The translations under genes and the position numbers were made by a program. From contig CAWHJW010000019.1 of NCBI GenBank assembly GCA_963829725.1, positions 124,001-188,000 of the forward strand: DNA of 64,000 nt. The letters run 5' to 3'. Origin of the DNA: RYN-230 sp963829725. Lineage in GTDB: Bacteria > Actinomycetota > Actinomycetes > Streptosporangiales > Streptosporangiaceae. The notes beneath the pieces are model-generated. The model was not told the origin of the DNA. It saw only the letters and a program-made list of their open reading frames with translations, and made no database searches. Shown piece after piece: positions 46,926 through 55,909 of this stretch. How positions within the stretch are numbered: the stretch's first letter is position 1; each line of letters opens with the position of its first letter.

Positions 46926-47162
46926 ATGGAGACGATCATCGGTTTCGTGGCCGGCTACCTGGTCGGCACGAGCGAGGGCAAGGCCGGCCTGAAACGGCTG
47001 CAGGACTCCTGGCACGCGATCAGCACCTCGCCACAGGTCCGCAAGATGGCGGCGGACGCGCTGTCCGTGGCGGCACCGGTGGCGAAGCAGGTCACCCGCC
47101 GCGGCCTGGGCGCCTTCGGTACCGGCCTCGCTGGCCGGGTTCCTGCGAAACCGCGGGCTTAG
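46926..47162 (+). CDS. Small YtxH-like protein, end of the hydrogenase operon
   Basis: The 78-residue protein starts METIIGFVAGYLVGTSEGKA, a short Gly-containing membrane segment as in YtxH-type proteins, followed by an amphipathic helix (LKRLQDSWHAISTSPQVRKM). CGGAGGTGAGGCGAGCA precedes ATG 46926. It is probably membrane-associated and co-transcribed with the hydrogenase genes 43 bases upstream. Confidence 0.65.
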   Translation: METIIGFVAGYLVGTSEGKAGLKRLQDSWHAISTSPQVRKMAADALSVAAPVAKQVTRRGLGAFGTGLAGRVPAKPRA

Positions 47163-47206
47163 CGGCCGACGACAGGACCACCGTGGCCCAGCCGTAGGCT
47201 GGGCCG

Positions 47207-47914
47207 GTGACCGAGGGGGCAACGTCACGGACCGCGCTGGTCCGCCGGGCGCGCCGGATCAACCGCGAGCTGGCCCGGCTGTATCCGGACGCGCACCTCG
47301 AGCTGAACTTCACCACCCCGCTCGAACTGCTGGTGGCGGTGATCCTGGCGGCCCAGAACACCGACCGGCGGGTCAACGAGGTGACCCCGGCCCTGTTCAC
47401 CAGGTACCGCACCGCGTGCGACTACGCCGGCGCGGACCGGGCGGAATTGGAGGCCATGATCCAGCCGACGGGTTTCTTCCGGGCCAAGGCCAGCACCCTC
47501 ATCGCGCTCAGCCAGGCCTTGTGTGACCGGTTCGGCGGCGAGGTTCCCGGCACGATGGCAGACCTGGTGAGCCTGCCCGGTATCGGCCGCAAGACCGCGA
47601 ACGTGGTGCTGGGCGATGCCTTCGGCCAGCCCGGCGTGGCCGTGGACACCCACGTCGCCCGGCTGGCCCGGCGGTTGCGCTGGACCACCCGGACCGACCC
47701 GGAAAAGATCGAGCGGGACGTGGCGGCCCTGCTGCCGCGCCCGGAGTGGACGGCCGCCTCCCACCGGGTCACCTGGCATGGCCGCCGGGTGTGCCATGCC
47801 CGGCGGCCCGCGTGCGGCGCGTGCGGCATCGCCCGGCTGTGCCCGTCATTCGGCGAGGGGCCGACGGATGAGGAGACCGCCCGCAGGCTGGTGAAGCCCG
47901 GGCCGTTTTCCTGA
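47207..47914 (+). CDS. nth: Endonuclease III
   Basis: The 235-residue protein is a full base-excision glycosylase/AP lyase. It shows NFTTPLELLVAVILAAQNTD, the helix-hairpin-helix LPGIGRKTANVVL with the catalytic Lys, AVDTHVARLARRL with the catalytic Asp, and the C-terminal [4Fe-4S] loop CHARRPACGACGIARLC with C-x6-C-x2-C-x5-C spacing (about 196-212). It removes oxidised pyrimidines from DNA. It starts at GTG 47207, 45 bases after the hydrogenase operon. Confidence 0.96.
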   Translation: MTEGATSRTALVRRARRINRELARLYPDAHLELNFTTPLELLVAVILAAQNTDRRVNEVTPALFTRYRTACDYAGADRAELEAMIQPTGFFRAKASTLIALSQALCDRFGGEVPGTMADLVSLPGIGRKTANVVLGDAFGQPGVAVDTHVARLARRLRWTTRTDPEKIERDVAALLPRPEWTAASHRVTWHGRRVCHARRPACGACGIARLCPSFGEGPTDEETARRLVKPGPFS

Positions 47915-47970
47915 CCTGCGGTCAGGCGCTATCTGGACGATCTATTCCGCATATCTGGTAACCTGGTGCC

Positions 47971-48741
47971 GTGTCCCCGGGAGCCACGCCCGCTCGCGCA
48001 GGCAGCGATCCGGGTGACGAGTGCACCACCGCGCCCCGGCCCGCCTTGCGGGCCGATGCCGAGCGCAACCGCCAGCGCCTGATCGCGGCGGCCCGGGAGG
48101 TGTTCGCCGAGCGCGGCCTCGACGTGCCGATCGAGGACATCGCCCGGCATGCCGGGGTGGGGGTGGCCACTCTCTACCGGCGGTTCCCCACCCGCGCCGA
48201 TCTCATCGCGGGCGCGTTCGAGTCCAAGATGGCCGCCTATGCCGACGCGGTCGCCCAGGCCCTGGCTGACCCGGATCCGTGGGCGGGCTTCTGCGGTTAC
48301 ATCGGGCGGGTGTGCGCAATGCAGGCCGAGGACCGGGGATTCGGTCATGTGCTCACCATGACCTTCCCGGCCGCCCGGCAGTTCGAGGCCGAGCGGGACC
48401 GGGCCTACCGGGGCTTCCTCGACCTGGTCTCCCGCGCCCAGGCGGCGGGCAGGCTGCGCGGCGACTTCGTGGCCGAGGACCTGCCGATGCTGCTGATGGC
48501 CAACGCCGGCGTGGTGGCCGGCACGGCCGGTGCCGCACCCGGTACCTGGCGGCGCTTCGCCACCTACATGATCCAGGCCTTCAGCGCCCGCAACACCGGG
48601 GAACTGCCCCCGCCGCCTACCCCCACCGCGATGTACCGGGCCCTGCTGCGCCTGCAGGAGGCTGGCTCCCGGGACCAGCGCCGGTTTCCTGGCGGATCGC
48701 CGGAGCTACCTCGCGCGCGAACAGCTCGACAGACTGCCTGA
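47971..48741 (+). CDS. TetR-family regulator
   Basis: The 256-residue protein has a TetR helix-turn-helix (RQRLIAAAREVFAERGLDVP, then DIARHAGVGVATLYRRFPTR, about residues 33-75) and a helical ligand domain containing VLTMTFPAARQFEAERDRAY. Its last 40 codons overlap the 3' end of the convergent LLM-oxidoreductase remnant. The ligand is unknown. Confidence 0.9.
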   Translation: MSPGATPARAGSDPGDECTTAPRPALRADAERNRQRLIAAAREVFAERGLDVPIEDIARHAGVGVATLYRRFPTRADLIAGAFESKMAAYADAVAQALADPDPWAGFCGYIGRVCAMQAEDRGFGHVLTMTFPAARQFEAERDRAYRGFLDLVSRAQAAGRLRGDFVAEDLPMLLMANAGVVAGTAGAAPGTWRRFATYMIQAFSARNTGELPPPPTPTAMYRALLRLQEAGSRDQRRFPGGSPELPRARTARQTA

Positions 48742-49563
48742 CCAGGTCGGGCGGCAGGCCGCCCAGGTCAGCCTGGCCGAGGAAACGGTCAGTGCCGAGC
48801 AGGGTGCGTTCGGCCATGATCTTGTCAATGACTTCCCCCGGGTTGCCGATCATGAGTGCGCCGGCCGGGCTGGCCACCTGCGCGAAGTCGTCCGGGCTGA
48901 CCACCCAGCCCCGGCCGCCGGGAGTCTTCGGCCGCAGGTACTGCCGGTAGTAGGGGCAGAAGGCCTCGCGGCTGCCCTGTGTGGTCTTCCCGACGAAGAA
49001 GTGGCTGGTCAGGCCGAGCCGGAGCCGGCCCGCCGGGTGCCCGGCCGCTTCGCCGGCCTGGGGTAGATGTCCACCGTCCGCCGGGCACTGGCGAAGGTCC
49101 CGCCGATCAGGCCTGCCACCATCGGCAGGCCGAGGCGGCCCGCCCGGACCGCGCTACCCGGGCTGCCCCCGACCCCCAGCCATACCGGCAGCCGCGGCTG
49201 CACCGGCCGGGACGCGATCTCCGCGTCCGCCAGCGGCGGCCGGAACCGGCCCGACCAGGTCACCCGGTCGCTGGCCCGCAGCGCCAGCAGCAGGTCCAGC
49301 TTCTCCGCGAAGATCTCGTCGCAGCGGCTGAGATCCACGCCGAACAACCCGAACGGCTCGGCGAACGCGCTGCGCCCGGCGATGATCTCGGCCCGGCCGC
49401 CGCTGACCAGGTCCAGCGAGGCGAAGTCCTGGTGCACCCGCACCGGATCCGCCGTGCTCAGCACGGTCACCGCGCTGGCCAGCCGGATCTTCACGGTGGC
49501 CTGCGCGACCGCCCAGGTGACGGCCGGCGAGGACACGGCGAAGTCCAGGCTGTAGTGCTCCCG
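48617..49563 (-). pseudogene. LLM-class flavin-dependent oxidoreductase, 5'-truncated and frameshifted
   Basis: The upstream frame gives EHYSLDFAVSSPAVTWAVAQ, LSTADPVRVHQDFASLDLVS and PVWLGVGGSPGSAVRAG. Near 49070 the coding signal shifts to LGLTSHFFVGKTTQGSREAF, CPYYRQYLRPKTPGGRGW, SPAGALMIGNPGEVIDKI and FLGQADLGGLPPDLVRQSVE. The first 50 or so residues of the luciferase-like barrel are missing before EHYSL. These enzymes use F420 or FMN to oxidise or reduce small substrates. The copy is not functional as it stands. Confidence 0.8.
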
Positions 49564-49711
49564 TAGGAGATGATCTCCGGCCGGCGCCGGGCCGGACGGC
49601 CAGGATCAGCGGCTTGCCGGTCAGCCAACCGCGTGTGGCTCCACTCGGCGCGGGCAGGGGCCACGGTGAGCCACTACGGGAGGCTACGCGCGCAGCGAAG
49701 GGGAGAGCATC

Positions 49712-51097
49712 GTGGCGACCGCGACCATCAACCCCGCGACCGGGGACACAGTGAAGACCTACGGCGAGATGAGCGAGGCCGACGTCGAGCGCTGCCTGGA
49801 GGCGGCCGCGGCGGCGCACGCCAGCTACCGCCTGACTGGCTTCGAAGCCCGGGCCGGATGGATGCGCCGGGCGGCCGCCATCCTGGACGAGGAACAGGGC
49901 CAGATCGCGGCGATGATGACGACGGAGATGGGCAAGACCCTGGCCGCCGCCCGGCAGGAGGTAGCCAAGTGCGCCGCGGCCTGCCGGTACTACGCTGACC
50001 ACGCCGCCGGGTTCCTGGCTGACGAGCCGGCCGACGCGAACGCCGTGGGGGCCGAGCGCGCCTACGTCACCTATCAGCCACTCGGGCCGGTGCTGGCCAT
50101 CATGCCCTGGAACTTCCCGCTCTGGCAGGCCATGCGGTTCGCCGCGCCCAACCTGATGGCCGGCAACGCAGGGTTGCTCAAGCACGCCTCGAACGTGCCG
50201 CAGACCGCGCTGTTCATGCAGGACCTGTTCGCCCGGGCCGGCTTCCCGGCCGGGATCTTCCAGACCCTGCTCATCGGATCCGCGCGGGTCGAGCCGATCC
50301 TGCGCGACCGCCGGGTGGTGGCCGCCACGCTGACCGGGTCGGGCGCGGCCGGGCAGTCGGTGGCGGCCATCGCGGGCAGCGAGATCAAGAAGGTCGTGCT
50401 CGAACTGGGCGGCAGTGACCCGTTCGTCGTGATGCCCTCGGCCGACCTGCCGGCCGCGGCCCGGGTAGCCGCCGTGGCACGCTGCCTCAACAACGGCCAG
50501 TCCTGCATCGCGGCCAAGCGCTTCATCGTGCACGACGCCGTCTATGACGAGTTCGAGCGGTTGTTCGTCGCGGAGATGTCCGGCAAGGAGGTCGGGGACC
50601 CGATGCTGGAGGGCACCGACGTGGGCCCGCTCGCGTCCGGGCAGCAGCGCGACGACGTCGAGAAGCTCGTCGCCGACGCGGTCGCCAAGGGCGCGAAGGT
50701 GCTGTGCGGGGGGGCCGCGCCCGACCGCCCTGGCTTCTACTACCCGCCGACCGTACTGGCCAGCATCACGCCTGAGATGCGCGTGCACCGCGAGGAGGTC
50801 TTCGGCCCGGTGGCGACCCTCTACCGGGTCGCGGGCATCGACGCGGCGATCGAGCTGGCCAACAGCACCGACTTCGGGCTGGGCGCGAACGCGTGGACCA
50901 GCGATGAGGCGGAGCGGGGCCGGTTCATCCGGGATCTCGCCGCCGGGATGGTGTTCATCAACGGCAACGTGACCTCCTACCCCGAGCTCCCGTTTGGCGG
51001 CGTCAAGACCTCCGGTCATGGCCGGGAGCTGTCCAGCCATGGCATCCGCGAGTTCTGCAACATCAAGACCGTGTGGCTGGGCGGGCCCGGGACATGA
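49712..51097 (+). CDS. NAD(P)-dependent aldehyde dehydrogenase, succinate-semialdehyde type
   Basis: The 461-residue protein begins ATINPATGDTVKTYGEMSE and has the ALDH motifs PWNFPLWQAMRFAAPNLMAG, TGSGAAGQSVA, the general-base Glu in VLELGGSDPFVV and the catalytic Cys in NNGQSCIAAKRF (about 265). The late motif ELPFGGVKTSGHGRELSSHG is typical of the short succinate-semialdehyde dehydrogenase group. It oxidises an aldehyde to the acid in the cytosol; succinate semialdehyde is the best guess. GAAGGGGAGAG precedes the GTG start. Confidence 0.9.
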   Translation: MATATINPATGDTVKTYGEMSEADVERCLEAAAAAHASYRLTGFEARAGWMRRAAAILDEEQGQIAAMMTTEMGKTLAAARQEVAKCAAACRYYADHAAGFLADEPADANAVGAERAYVTYQPLGPVLAIMPWNFPLWQAMRFAAPNLMAGNAGLLKHASNVPQTALFMQDLFARAGFPAGIFQTLLIGSARVEPILRDRRVVAATLTGSGAAGQSVAAIAGSEIKKVVLELGGSDPFVVMPSADLPAAARVAAVARCLNNGQSCIAAKRFIVHDAVYDEFERLFVAEMSGKEVGDPMLEGTDVGPLASGQQRDDVEKLVADAVAKGAKVLCGGAAPDRPGFYYPPTVLASITPEMRVHREEVFGPVATLYRVAGIDAAIELANSTDFGLGANAWTSDEAERGRFIRDLAAGMVFINGNVTSYPELPFGGVKTSGHGRELSSHGIREFCNIKTVWLGGPGT

Positions 51098-51118
51098 CGA
51101 CCACGCTGAAGAGCGCTG

Positions 51119-51829
51119 CTACGCGTCCCGTGGCGGGGAGCGGAGCGCGAAGGCGTGCTCGATGTCCTCGCGTTGCACGGCGGGCCCCGGGAGGTCGAGG
51201 GGGCCGTTCCAGGCCAGCCCGTTGAGGAAGATCGTGAGCTGGCGCGCGGCGATGGCGGGCCAGCCCGGGCCGTGCGGCAGCGGCTGGGTGACAAGCGCGC
51301 TGAAGATGATGATGTCGGTGGCGTTGACCGGGGCCCGGATGCTGTGGTCGGCGTGGCCGCGGTCGATGAAGCGGTCCAGGCGGCGGTTGATCGCCTGGCG
51401 CGCCGCGGCGGCTTCGCCGCTCATCAGCGGCGGTGCCCCATGCAGCGGCAGGACCAGCTGGCCGGCGAGGCCGAGAGTCCGGGATAGGTACTGCGCGACC
51501 GCGTCGAGGCCGGGGAGATCCGTGCTCTCGATCTCGTCCAGGATCTGGTTGAGCAGGCTGTAGGCGCGGTATTCGAGGGCCTGCAGCAGGGCCTGCCGGT
51601 CGGCGTAGCGGCGGTAGAGCGTGCCGACACCCACCCCGGCCTCGGCGGCGATGGTGGCCAGCGGGACGGTGCGGCCCTCCCGCAGCATCGCGGCGGCGGC
51701 CGCGGCCAGGACCCGCTCGCGGTTGACCTCGGCGTCGCGCCGGGGACGGCGGTGCAGCCGGGGGCTGGCCGGCCGCCCTGGCCCTGGAACGCCGGGCGCG
51801 CCGCCGGCTTCCCCGTCCCCGCCCATCAC
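51119..51829 (-). CDS. TetR-family regulator
   Basis: The 236-residue protein has a Pro/Gly-rich leader and then the TetR HTH (NRERVLAAAAAAMLREGRTV, TIAAEAGVGVGTLYRRYADR, about 36-80). The C-terminal ligand domain includes LVTQPLPHGPGWPAIAARQL. It overlaps the FAD oxidoreductase gene by four bases (ATGA) and is probably co-transcribed with it, so that oxidoreductase is a likely target. Confidence 0.9.
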   Translation of the reverse strand: MMGGDGEAGGAPGVPGPGRPASPRLHRRPRRDAEVNRERVLAAAAAAMLREGRTVPLATIAAEAGVGVGTLYRRYADRQALLQALEYRAYSLLNQILDEIESTDLPGLDAVAQYLSRTLGLAGQLVLPLHGAPPLMSGEAAAARQAINRRLDRFIDRGHADHSIRAPVNATDIIIFSALVTQPLPHGPGWPAIAARQLTIFLNGLAWNGPLDLPGPAVQREDIEHAFALRSPPRDA

Positions 51830-53232
51830 CGGGCCGTGCCTAGCAGCGTCCCGTCGCGATCCCGGAGGAACCGGGAGGCGGCGATGACGCCGCCGGGGTC
51901 GAGGGCGGCCCGGATGGCCGCCAGCCGCTCCCGGTCCGCGGGCGCGAGGGAATCCGCGTCGCCGGGGCGGCCCTCGGCGAACGAGACGGCGCCGCGGCCG
52001 GCGTTGGCCGGCGCCCAGGCGCGCCGGACGCGCCCCAGCGCCTGCTCGGCCGCCTCGCGTGTGCCGGGGGTGGCGGCCAGCCCGACCGCGTGCAGCAGGA
52101 ACGGGCCGGGCACGGCGGTCACCGCCCCGTCGGCCGGCGGCGCGGTGCGGCCGGGGCCGGCGGTATCGCGCAGCTCGATCAGTGCCAGCGGCGAGCCGGG
52201 GTCGGCGGCCAGGCCCAGGATGCCGGCGGCGATGGCGGGGGTGCCCGGTCCCAGCCAGCGGCCCTCGCCGAGAGCGGGGACCGCGAAGGGCGGGTCGAGG
52301 TGGATCCCGGCCAGGCGTTCAGCGTCGGCCGCGCCCCAGGTGTCGGCGGCCGGGGCCGGGACCGCGGCAAGCGCCTCCCGCAGCGCGGTCGCCTGCCCCG
52401 GGCCGTGCGGTGAGGCGAGGGCCAGGTGCACGACCGGCGCGCCGCGCAGCGCCTCAGGGAACGGCGGGGCAGGCGGGGCGTGCAGTACCGAGATGCTCGT
52501 CGCCAGAGCCGGGCCGATCCGCGGGAGGGCCGCGGCCCAGGCGGAGACGACGGCCTCCAGATGCGCGACCGGCCACAGGAGGTACCCCGCCCACAGGTCG
52601 TCCACGGCGGCCAGGCCGAACTCGAGCCGGGCGGCGATACCGGCCCCGCCACCGCCGCGGAACGCCCACAGCGCATCCCGGTCCGCCGGGTCGGCGGCGT
52701 CGGTGGCGGCCCGCCGGATGGTGCCGCGGCCATCGACGTAGTTGACCGCGCGGAGGGCGGCGCTGGCCATGCCCGCGGCGCGCACGAGCCAGCCGACCCA
52801 GCCACCGAAGGTGTAGCCGCTGATGCAGACATCCGGCGCCGAGCCGGCCAGGCCCAGCAGGCCGTGCGGCTGCGCGGCGGCGTTGACCACCGCCCACGTC
52901 GCGCCGGCCCCGGCCCGGGCGGTCCGCGCGGCCGGGTCGATGCTGACCCCGGCCAGCCCGGAGGTGTCGAGGATGATCGTGTCGTCGCCCACCTCCCCCG
53001 CCGCCCCGTGCCCGGTCGCCTGGGGCAGCACCCGCAGCCCGCTGCCCGCCGCGTAACGGACCACCTCGGCGATGCCCGCGATGGACCGGGGCACTGCGGC
53101 CAGCGCGGGATGCTGGGATCCGCTGGAGTTATGCGGGCTGGTGACCCGCGTGTACCCGGCGGAGCCCGGCCAGGCGTACTCCACCTCCGGGGTCGGCACC
53201 GGGTCGTTCAGCGGGCCGCGCGTCAACATCAT
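51826..53232 (-). CDS. FAD-binding PCMH-type oxidoreductase
   Basis: The 468-residue protein has VLPQATGHGAAGEVGDDTII with His in the position of the covalent FAD His, then SGYTFGGWVGWLVRAAGMAS and DALWAFRGGGGAGIAARLEF. It resembles berberine-bridge-type oxidases, but the C-terminus (LDPGGVIAASRFLRDRDGTL) lacks the usual BBE 'YDP.N.F..NQNI' motif. The substrate is unknown. It heads a two-gene unit with the TetR regulator. Confidence 0.85.
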   Translation of the reverse strand: MMLTRGPLNDPVPTPEVEYAWPGSAGYTRVTSPHNSSGSQHPALAAVPRSIAGIAEVVRYAAGSGLRVLPQATGHGAAGEVGDDTIILDTSGLAGVSIDPAARTARAGAGATWAVVNAAAQPHGLLGLAGSAPDVCISGYTFGGWVGWLVRAAGMASAALRAVNYVDGRGTIRRAATDAADPADRDALWAFRGGGGAGIAARLEFGLAAVDDLWAGYLLWPVAHLEAVVSAWAAALPRIGPALATSISVLHAPPAPPFPEALRGAPVVHLALASPHGPGQATALREALAAVPAPAADTWGAADAERLAGIHLDPPFAVPALGEGRWLGPGTPAIAAGILGLAADPGSPLALIELRDTAGPGRTAPPADGAVTAVPGPFLLHAVGLAATPGTREAAEQALGRVRRAWAPANAGRGAVSFAEGRPGDADSLAPADRERLAAIRAALDPGGVIAASRFLRDRDGTLLGTAR

Positions 53233-53322
53233 TCCCCTAACGGACGAATGATTCCGCTTTAGCCTATATGAACCCGCCGAGAAGGCCGGAAGGGGGGGCT
53301 GATTCGGAGGAAAAAGTCCGGA

Positions 53323-53760
53323 TCATTGGTAGAGCCGAAGCCGGGCGAGGATCTCGTCCAGGTGGGTCAGGTCGCCGGGTGGCAGGGTGGTGAGGGCGGC
53401 CGGGGGCTCGGCCAGGATCCGCTCGGCCAGCGCGGCCGCTTCCCGCCCGGCCGCGGTGAGGGTCACGAGCTTGCGCCGGTGATCGTCTGGGTGGGCGGTC
53501 CGCTCGACCAGCCCGCGGCTTTCCAGCCTGTCCACGATGACGGTGGCGTACGGGGCGTCGCTCCCGTTGGCCTCGGCGATGTCGCGGAGGGTCACGGGCC
53601 CGCGGGTGAGCATGCGGAGTACTTTGACCCGGCCCAGCCCGCGGCCCAGGCCGAGCGCCTCCCGCAGTTGCTCGCGGCGGTCCTGGGCGGCGACGAATGC
53701 CTGCATGGCGGACCAGACGCGGACGGCGAGCTCAGTGGACGGCGGGGACGCCTCGGTCAT
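53323..53760 (-). CDS. MarR-family regulator
   Basis: The 145-residue protein has the winged-helix core VKVLRMLTRGPVTLRDIAEA, then YATVIVDRLESRGLVERTAH and PDDHRRKLVTLTAAGRE, the standard MarR wing. ATG 53760 follows CAGAGGAGGTTCCCG. It overlaps the 3' end of the collapsed MFS exporter gene upstream, and the operator-like dyads at 54143-54169 probably serve this unit. MarR proteins commonly repress a drug exporter and are released by the toxic compound. Confidence 0.92.
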   Translation of the reverse strand: MTEASPPSTELAVRVWSAMQAFVAAQDRREQLREALGLGRGLGRVKVLRMLTRGPVTLRDIAEANGSDAPYATVIVDRLESRGLVERTAHPDDHRRKLVTLTAAGREAAALAERILAEPPAALTTLPPGDLTHLDEILARLRLYQ

Positions 53761-54107
53761 CGGGAACCTCCTCTGATCGGTGGGCCAGCCGTTCGCCGTT
53801 GCGCCTGGCGGTACCGAGCGCCCACTCTCCCGTGGAGAGCAGGGCCAGCAGAAGCACCGCCACGCCGCAGCCGGCCAGGACCGCCCAGGCGGCGTGGCTG
53901 GCGGTGGTGAACCTGGCACCGGTGCCGGCCGCGACGAGCGAGCCGGTGACGGCCACCCCGAGAGCCGCCCCCAGCTGGCGGCGTGCAGGCTCCGCTGGAT
54001 CGACGGCAGGGCCACGTTCACGATCGTGACGTTGACGCGGAGATGAGCAGGCTCAGGCAGCAGATGGCCAGCACCAGCTGCCGCCGGTGTGGGCCGAGGT
54101 CGCTCAT
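53732..54107 (-). pseudogene. MFS drug exporter collapsed by a large internal deletion
   Basis: From ATG 54107 the N-terminus reads MSDLGPHRRQLVLAICCLSL. After a frame change it continues VNVTIVNVALPSIQRSLHA, the first helix and motif of DHA2-type exporters. It then joins directly to RRQLGAALGVAVTGSLVAAG and the last helix (AWAVLAGCGVAVLLLALLST), so ten or more helices are missing. AAGGAGGCGGGC before the ATG is a strong ribosome-binding site, left behind with the promoter. The gene ends inside the start of the MarR gene. Confidence 0.75.
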
Positions 54108-54142
54108 GCCCGCCTCCTTAGTTGTGTTCTATTTATCATTAT

Positions 54143-54169
54143 GTTGACACAACTATTGTGTTAACACAA
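54143..54169 (-). promoter_or_regulatory. AT-rich TTGTGTTAA dyads, probable MarR operator
   Basis: TTGTGTTAACACAA (54156-54169) is a perfect 14-base palindrome. It overlaps a second dyad, TTGACACAAcTATTGTGTTAA-like at 54143-54163, and a further GTTGTGTT half-site lies at 54121-54128. The stretch is very AT-rich for this genome and sits 36-62 bases upstream of the MFS/MarR unit start. Confidence 0.7.
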
Positions 54170-54305
54170 CTATCTCGGCGATGGCTGCCCGCCGCACCGG
54201 ACCCGCTGTCGATCAGCGGGCCTCCTGTTCGTCGTACCAGGTGTAGAGCACATTCCCCCGACCGGCGGAGCCGCCGGGGTGGCCAACGGACATAGGAGGA
54301 CGGCA

Positions 54306-54932
54306 ATGAAGCCTGCGGACATCTGGACGAACATCCATTCCGAGCGGGCGCAGATGGCGGACACCTGGGCCGGCCTGTCGCCCCAGCAGTGGGCCGCCCA
54401 GTCCTGGTGCCAGGGCTGGTCGGTACAGGACACCGCGGGCCACGTCGTGGCCGCCGCCGAGCAGACTCCGGCGAACTTCTACAAGGAGCTGGCCTCGGCC
54501 GGGTTCCGGTTCAACGTCTTCACCGACCGGGGAGCCCGGCGGGTGGGTTCCGCCGGCCCGGATGACCTGGTCCGCCGACTGCGGGCACGGACGTCCACCA
54601 CTAATCACCCGCCCGCTCCGGTGCTGGCCATGCTGGGTGAGATCGTCGTGCACGGCCAGGACATCCGCCGGCCGCTGGGCCTCAAGCACCGGCCGCCGGA
54701 GGATGCCCTGGTGGCCGTGGCCGACGGCTGGAAGAACTCCAACCTGCTGATCGGCACGAAGCGGCGGATCACCGGCCTGCGGCTGCGGGCCACTGACACC
54801 GAGTGGGCGCACGGCGATGGCCCGGACGTGTCCGGCCCGCTGCTCTCGCTGATCCTGGCCATGACAGGACGCAAGGCCGTTCATCCCGACCTGGCCGGCG
54901 AGGGTGTCGCCGAGCTCGCCCGCCGGCCCTGA
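54306..54932 (+). CDS. Mycothiol-dependent DinB/maleylpyruvate-isomerase-fold protein (TIGR03083-like)
   Basis: The 208-residue protein starts MKPADIWTNIHSERAQMADT, then WCQGWSVQDTAGHVVAAAEQ and GEIVVHGQDIRRPLGLKHRP. The His of TAGHVV and the HGQDIR motif are the metal ligands of the family, in which mycothiol or another thiol is the usual cofactor. ATG 54306 follows AGGAGGACGGCA. The C-terminal domain (GLRLRATDTEWAHG) is the SCP2-like or MDMPI C-terminal part. The substrate is unknown. Confidence 0.88.
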   Translation: MKPADIWTNIHSERAQMADTWAGLSPQQWAAQSWCQGWSVQDTAGHVVAAAEQTPANFYKELASAGFRFNVFTDRGARRVGSAGPDDLVRRLRARTSTTNHPPAPVLAMLGEIVVHGQDIRRPLGLKHRPPEDALVAVADGWKNSNLLIGTKRRITGLRLRATDTEWAHGDGPDVSGPLLSLILAMTGRKAVHPDLAGEGVAELARRP

Positions 54933-54967
54933 GCCAGCCCGGCGGGCTGGAGCCGTAGGCTGCCTTC

Positions 54968-55426
54968 GTGATCGATCAGCGGCTTGCGGAACTGGGCATC
55001 GAGCTGCCCCCGGTGTTCCCGCCTGCGGGTAACTACCTCGGATGCGTGGTTGACGGCGACCTGGTGTACGCCGGGGGGCACGGGCCCATCAACGGCGAGA
55101 CCATCATCCGCGGGAAGGTGGGCGGGGACCTCTCGCAGGAGGAGGGACGGCACGCGGCCCGGCTGACGGCCCTGTCAATCCTCGCCACCCTGCGCGCCGA
55201 GCTCGGCGATCTCGACCGCATCGCCCGGATCGTGAAGGTGTTCGGGATGGTCAACGTCGCCCCGGGTTTCAACCAGACCCCCGCGGTCATCGACGGATGC
55301 TCCGACCTGCTCGTCGATGTCTTCGGTGCGGCAGGGCGGCACACCCGCAGCGCCGTCGGTCTGGCGGAGCTGCCCTTCGACATCGCCGTGGAGATCGAGC
55401 TCATCGCGCGGCTCCGGTCAGGCTGA
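54968..55426 (+). CDS. RidA/YjgF-family protein
   Basis: The 152-residue protein matches the RidA-like group with FPPAGNYLGCVVDGDLVYAG, GGDLSQEEGRHAARLTALSI and a late RSAVGLAELPFDIAVEIELI. The catalytic Arg of true imine deaminases is not obviously in the usual place (the C-terminus reads HTRSAVGLAELP), so it may be a non-deaminating relative. It starts at GTG 54968, 35 bases after the DinB-like gene. Confidence 0.88.
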   Translation: MIDQRLAELGIELPPVFPPAGNYLGCVVDGDLVYAGGHGPINGETIIRGKVGGDLSQEEGRHAARLTALSILATLRAELGDLDRIARIVKVFGMVNVAPGFNQTPAVIDGCSDLLVDVFGAAGRHTRSAVGLAELPFDIAVEIELIARLRSG

Positions 55427-55888
55427 CGGCGGAGCGGGGATCCCCAGCTGCCGGGCCAGCGTGGCGTGGTCCCAGTGGATCCGCTGCGAGCGGATCTGCC
55501 TGCGCTGGAATCCGACGATCGCGACCGTCAGCACCTCGGCCCGCCGGTGGGTGGGGGCAACCCCGGGCAGCAGCCACGGCAGCTCCCGGTCGTGCGTGAA
55601 CGACACCGCCGATTCGTCGACCAGGTGGAACCGGTCCACGGTCCGGGACAGCCTGGTGACGGCCAGGTCACCGGGCACATGGGGCAGGAAATCCTCGGCG
55701 TAGAACCGTTCCAGCGCCGGGCGCCCGGCAGCGCCGGTCATCGCGGGGAAATGCCAGACCGACGGCTCGGCCGCCAGGTGCGCGAGCGCCCCGGCTAGGT
55801 CACGGCGGGCGACTGACGCTTCCCGGTGCTCATCCCACAGCCGCTCCAGCTCTCGCATGAACTGCGCGATAGCCGTGGTCACCTGCAC
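55418..55888 (-). CDS. SnoaL/NTF2-like protein
   Basis: The 156-residue protein has an NTF2-like cone: helices ITQ-like AIAQFMRELERLWDEHREAS, then VWHFPAMTGAAGRPALERFY and strands such as TRTVDRF-like SRTVDRFHLVDESAVSFTH and EVLTVAIVGFQRRQIRSQRI. Members are small-molecule isomerases, hydratases or uncharacterised. It converges with the RidA gene and overlaps it by nine bases. Confidence 0.75.
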   Translation of the reverse strand: MQVTTAIAQFMRELERLWDEHREASVARRDLAGALAHLAAEPSVWHFPAMTGAAGRPALERFYAEDFLPHVPGDLAVTRLSRTVDRFHLVDESAVSFTHDRELPWLLPGVAPTHRRAEVLTVAIVGFQRRQIRSQRIHWDHATLARQLGIPAPPSA

Positions 55889-55909
55889 AAAATACCCACT
55901 CCGCGCCGG

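Noticed and set aside
49154..51040. A 628-codon minus-strand frame across the aldehyde dehydrogenase
   Set aside because: Antisense shadow of an ALDH gene with all catalytic motifs; only its last part coincides with the LLM-oxidoreductase remnant.
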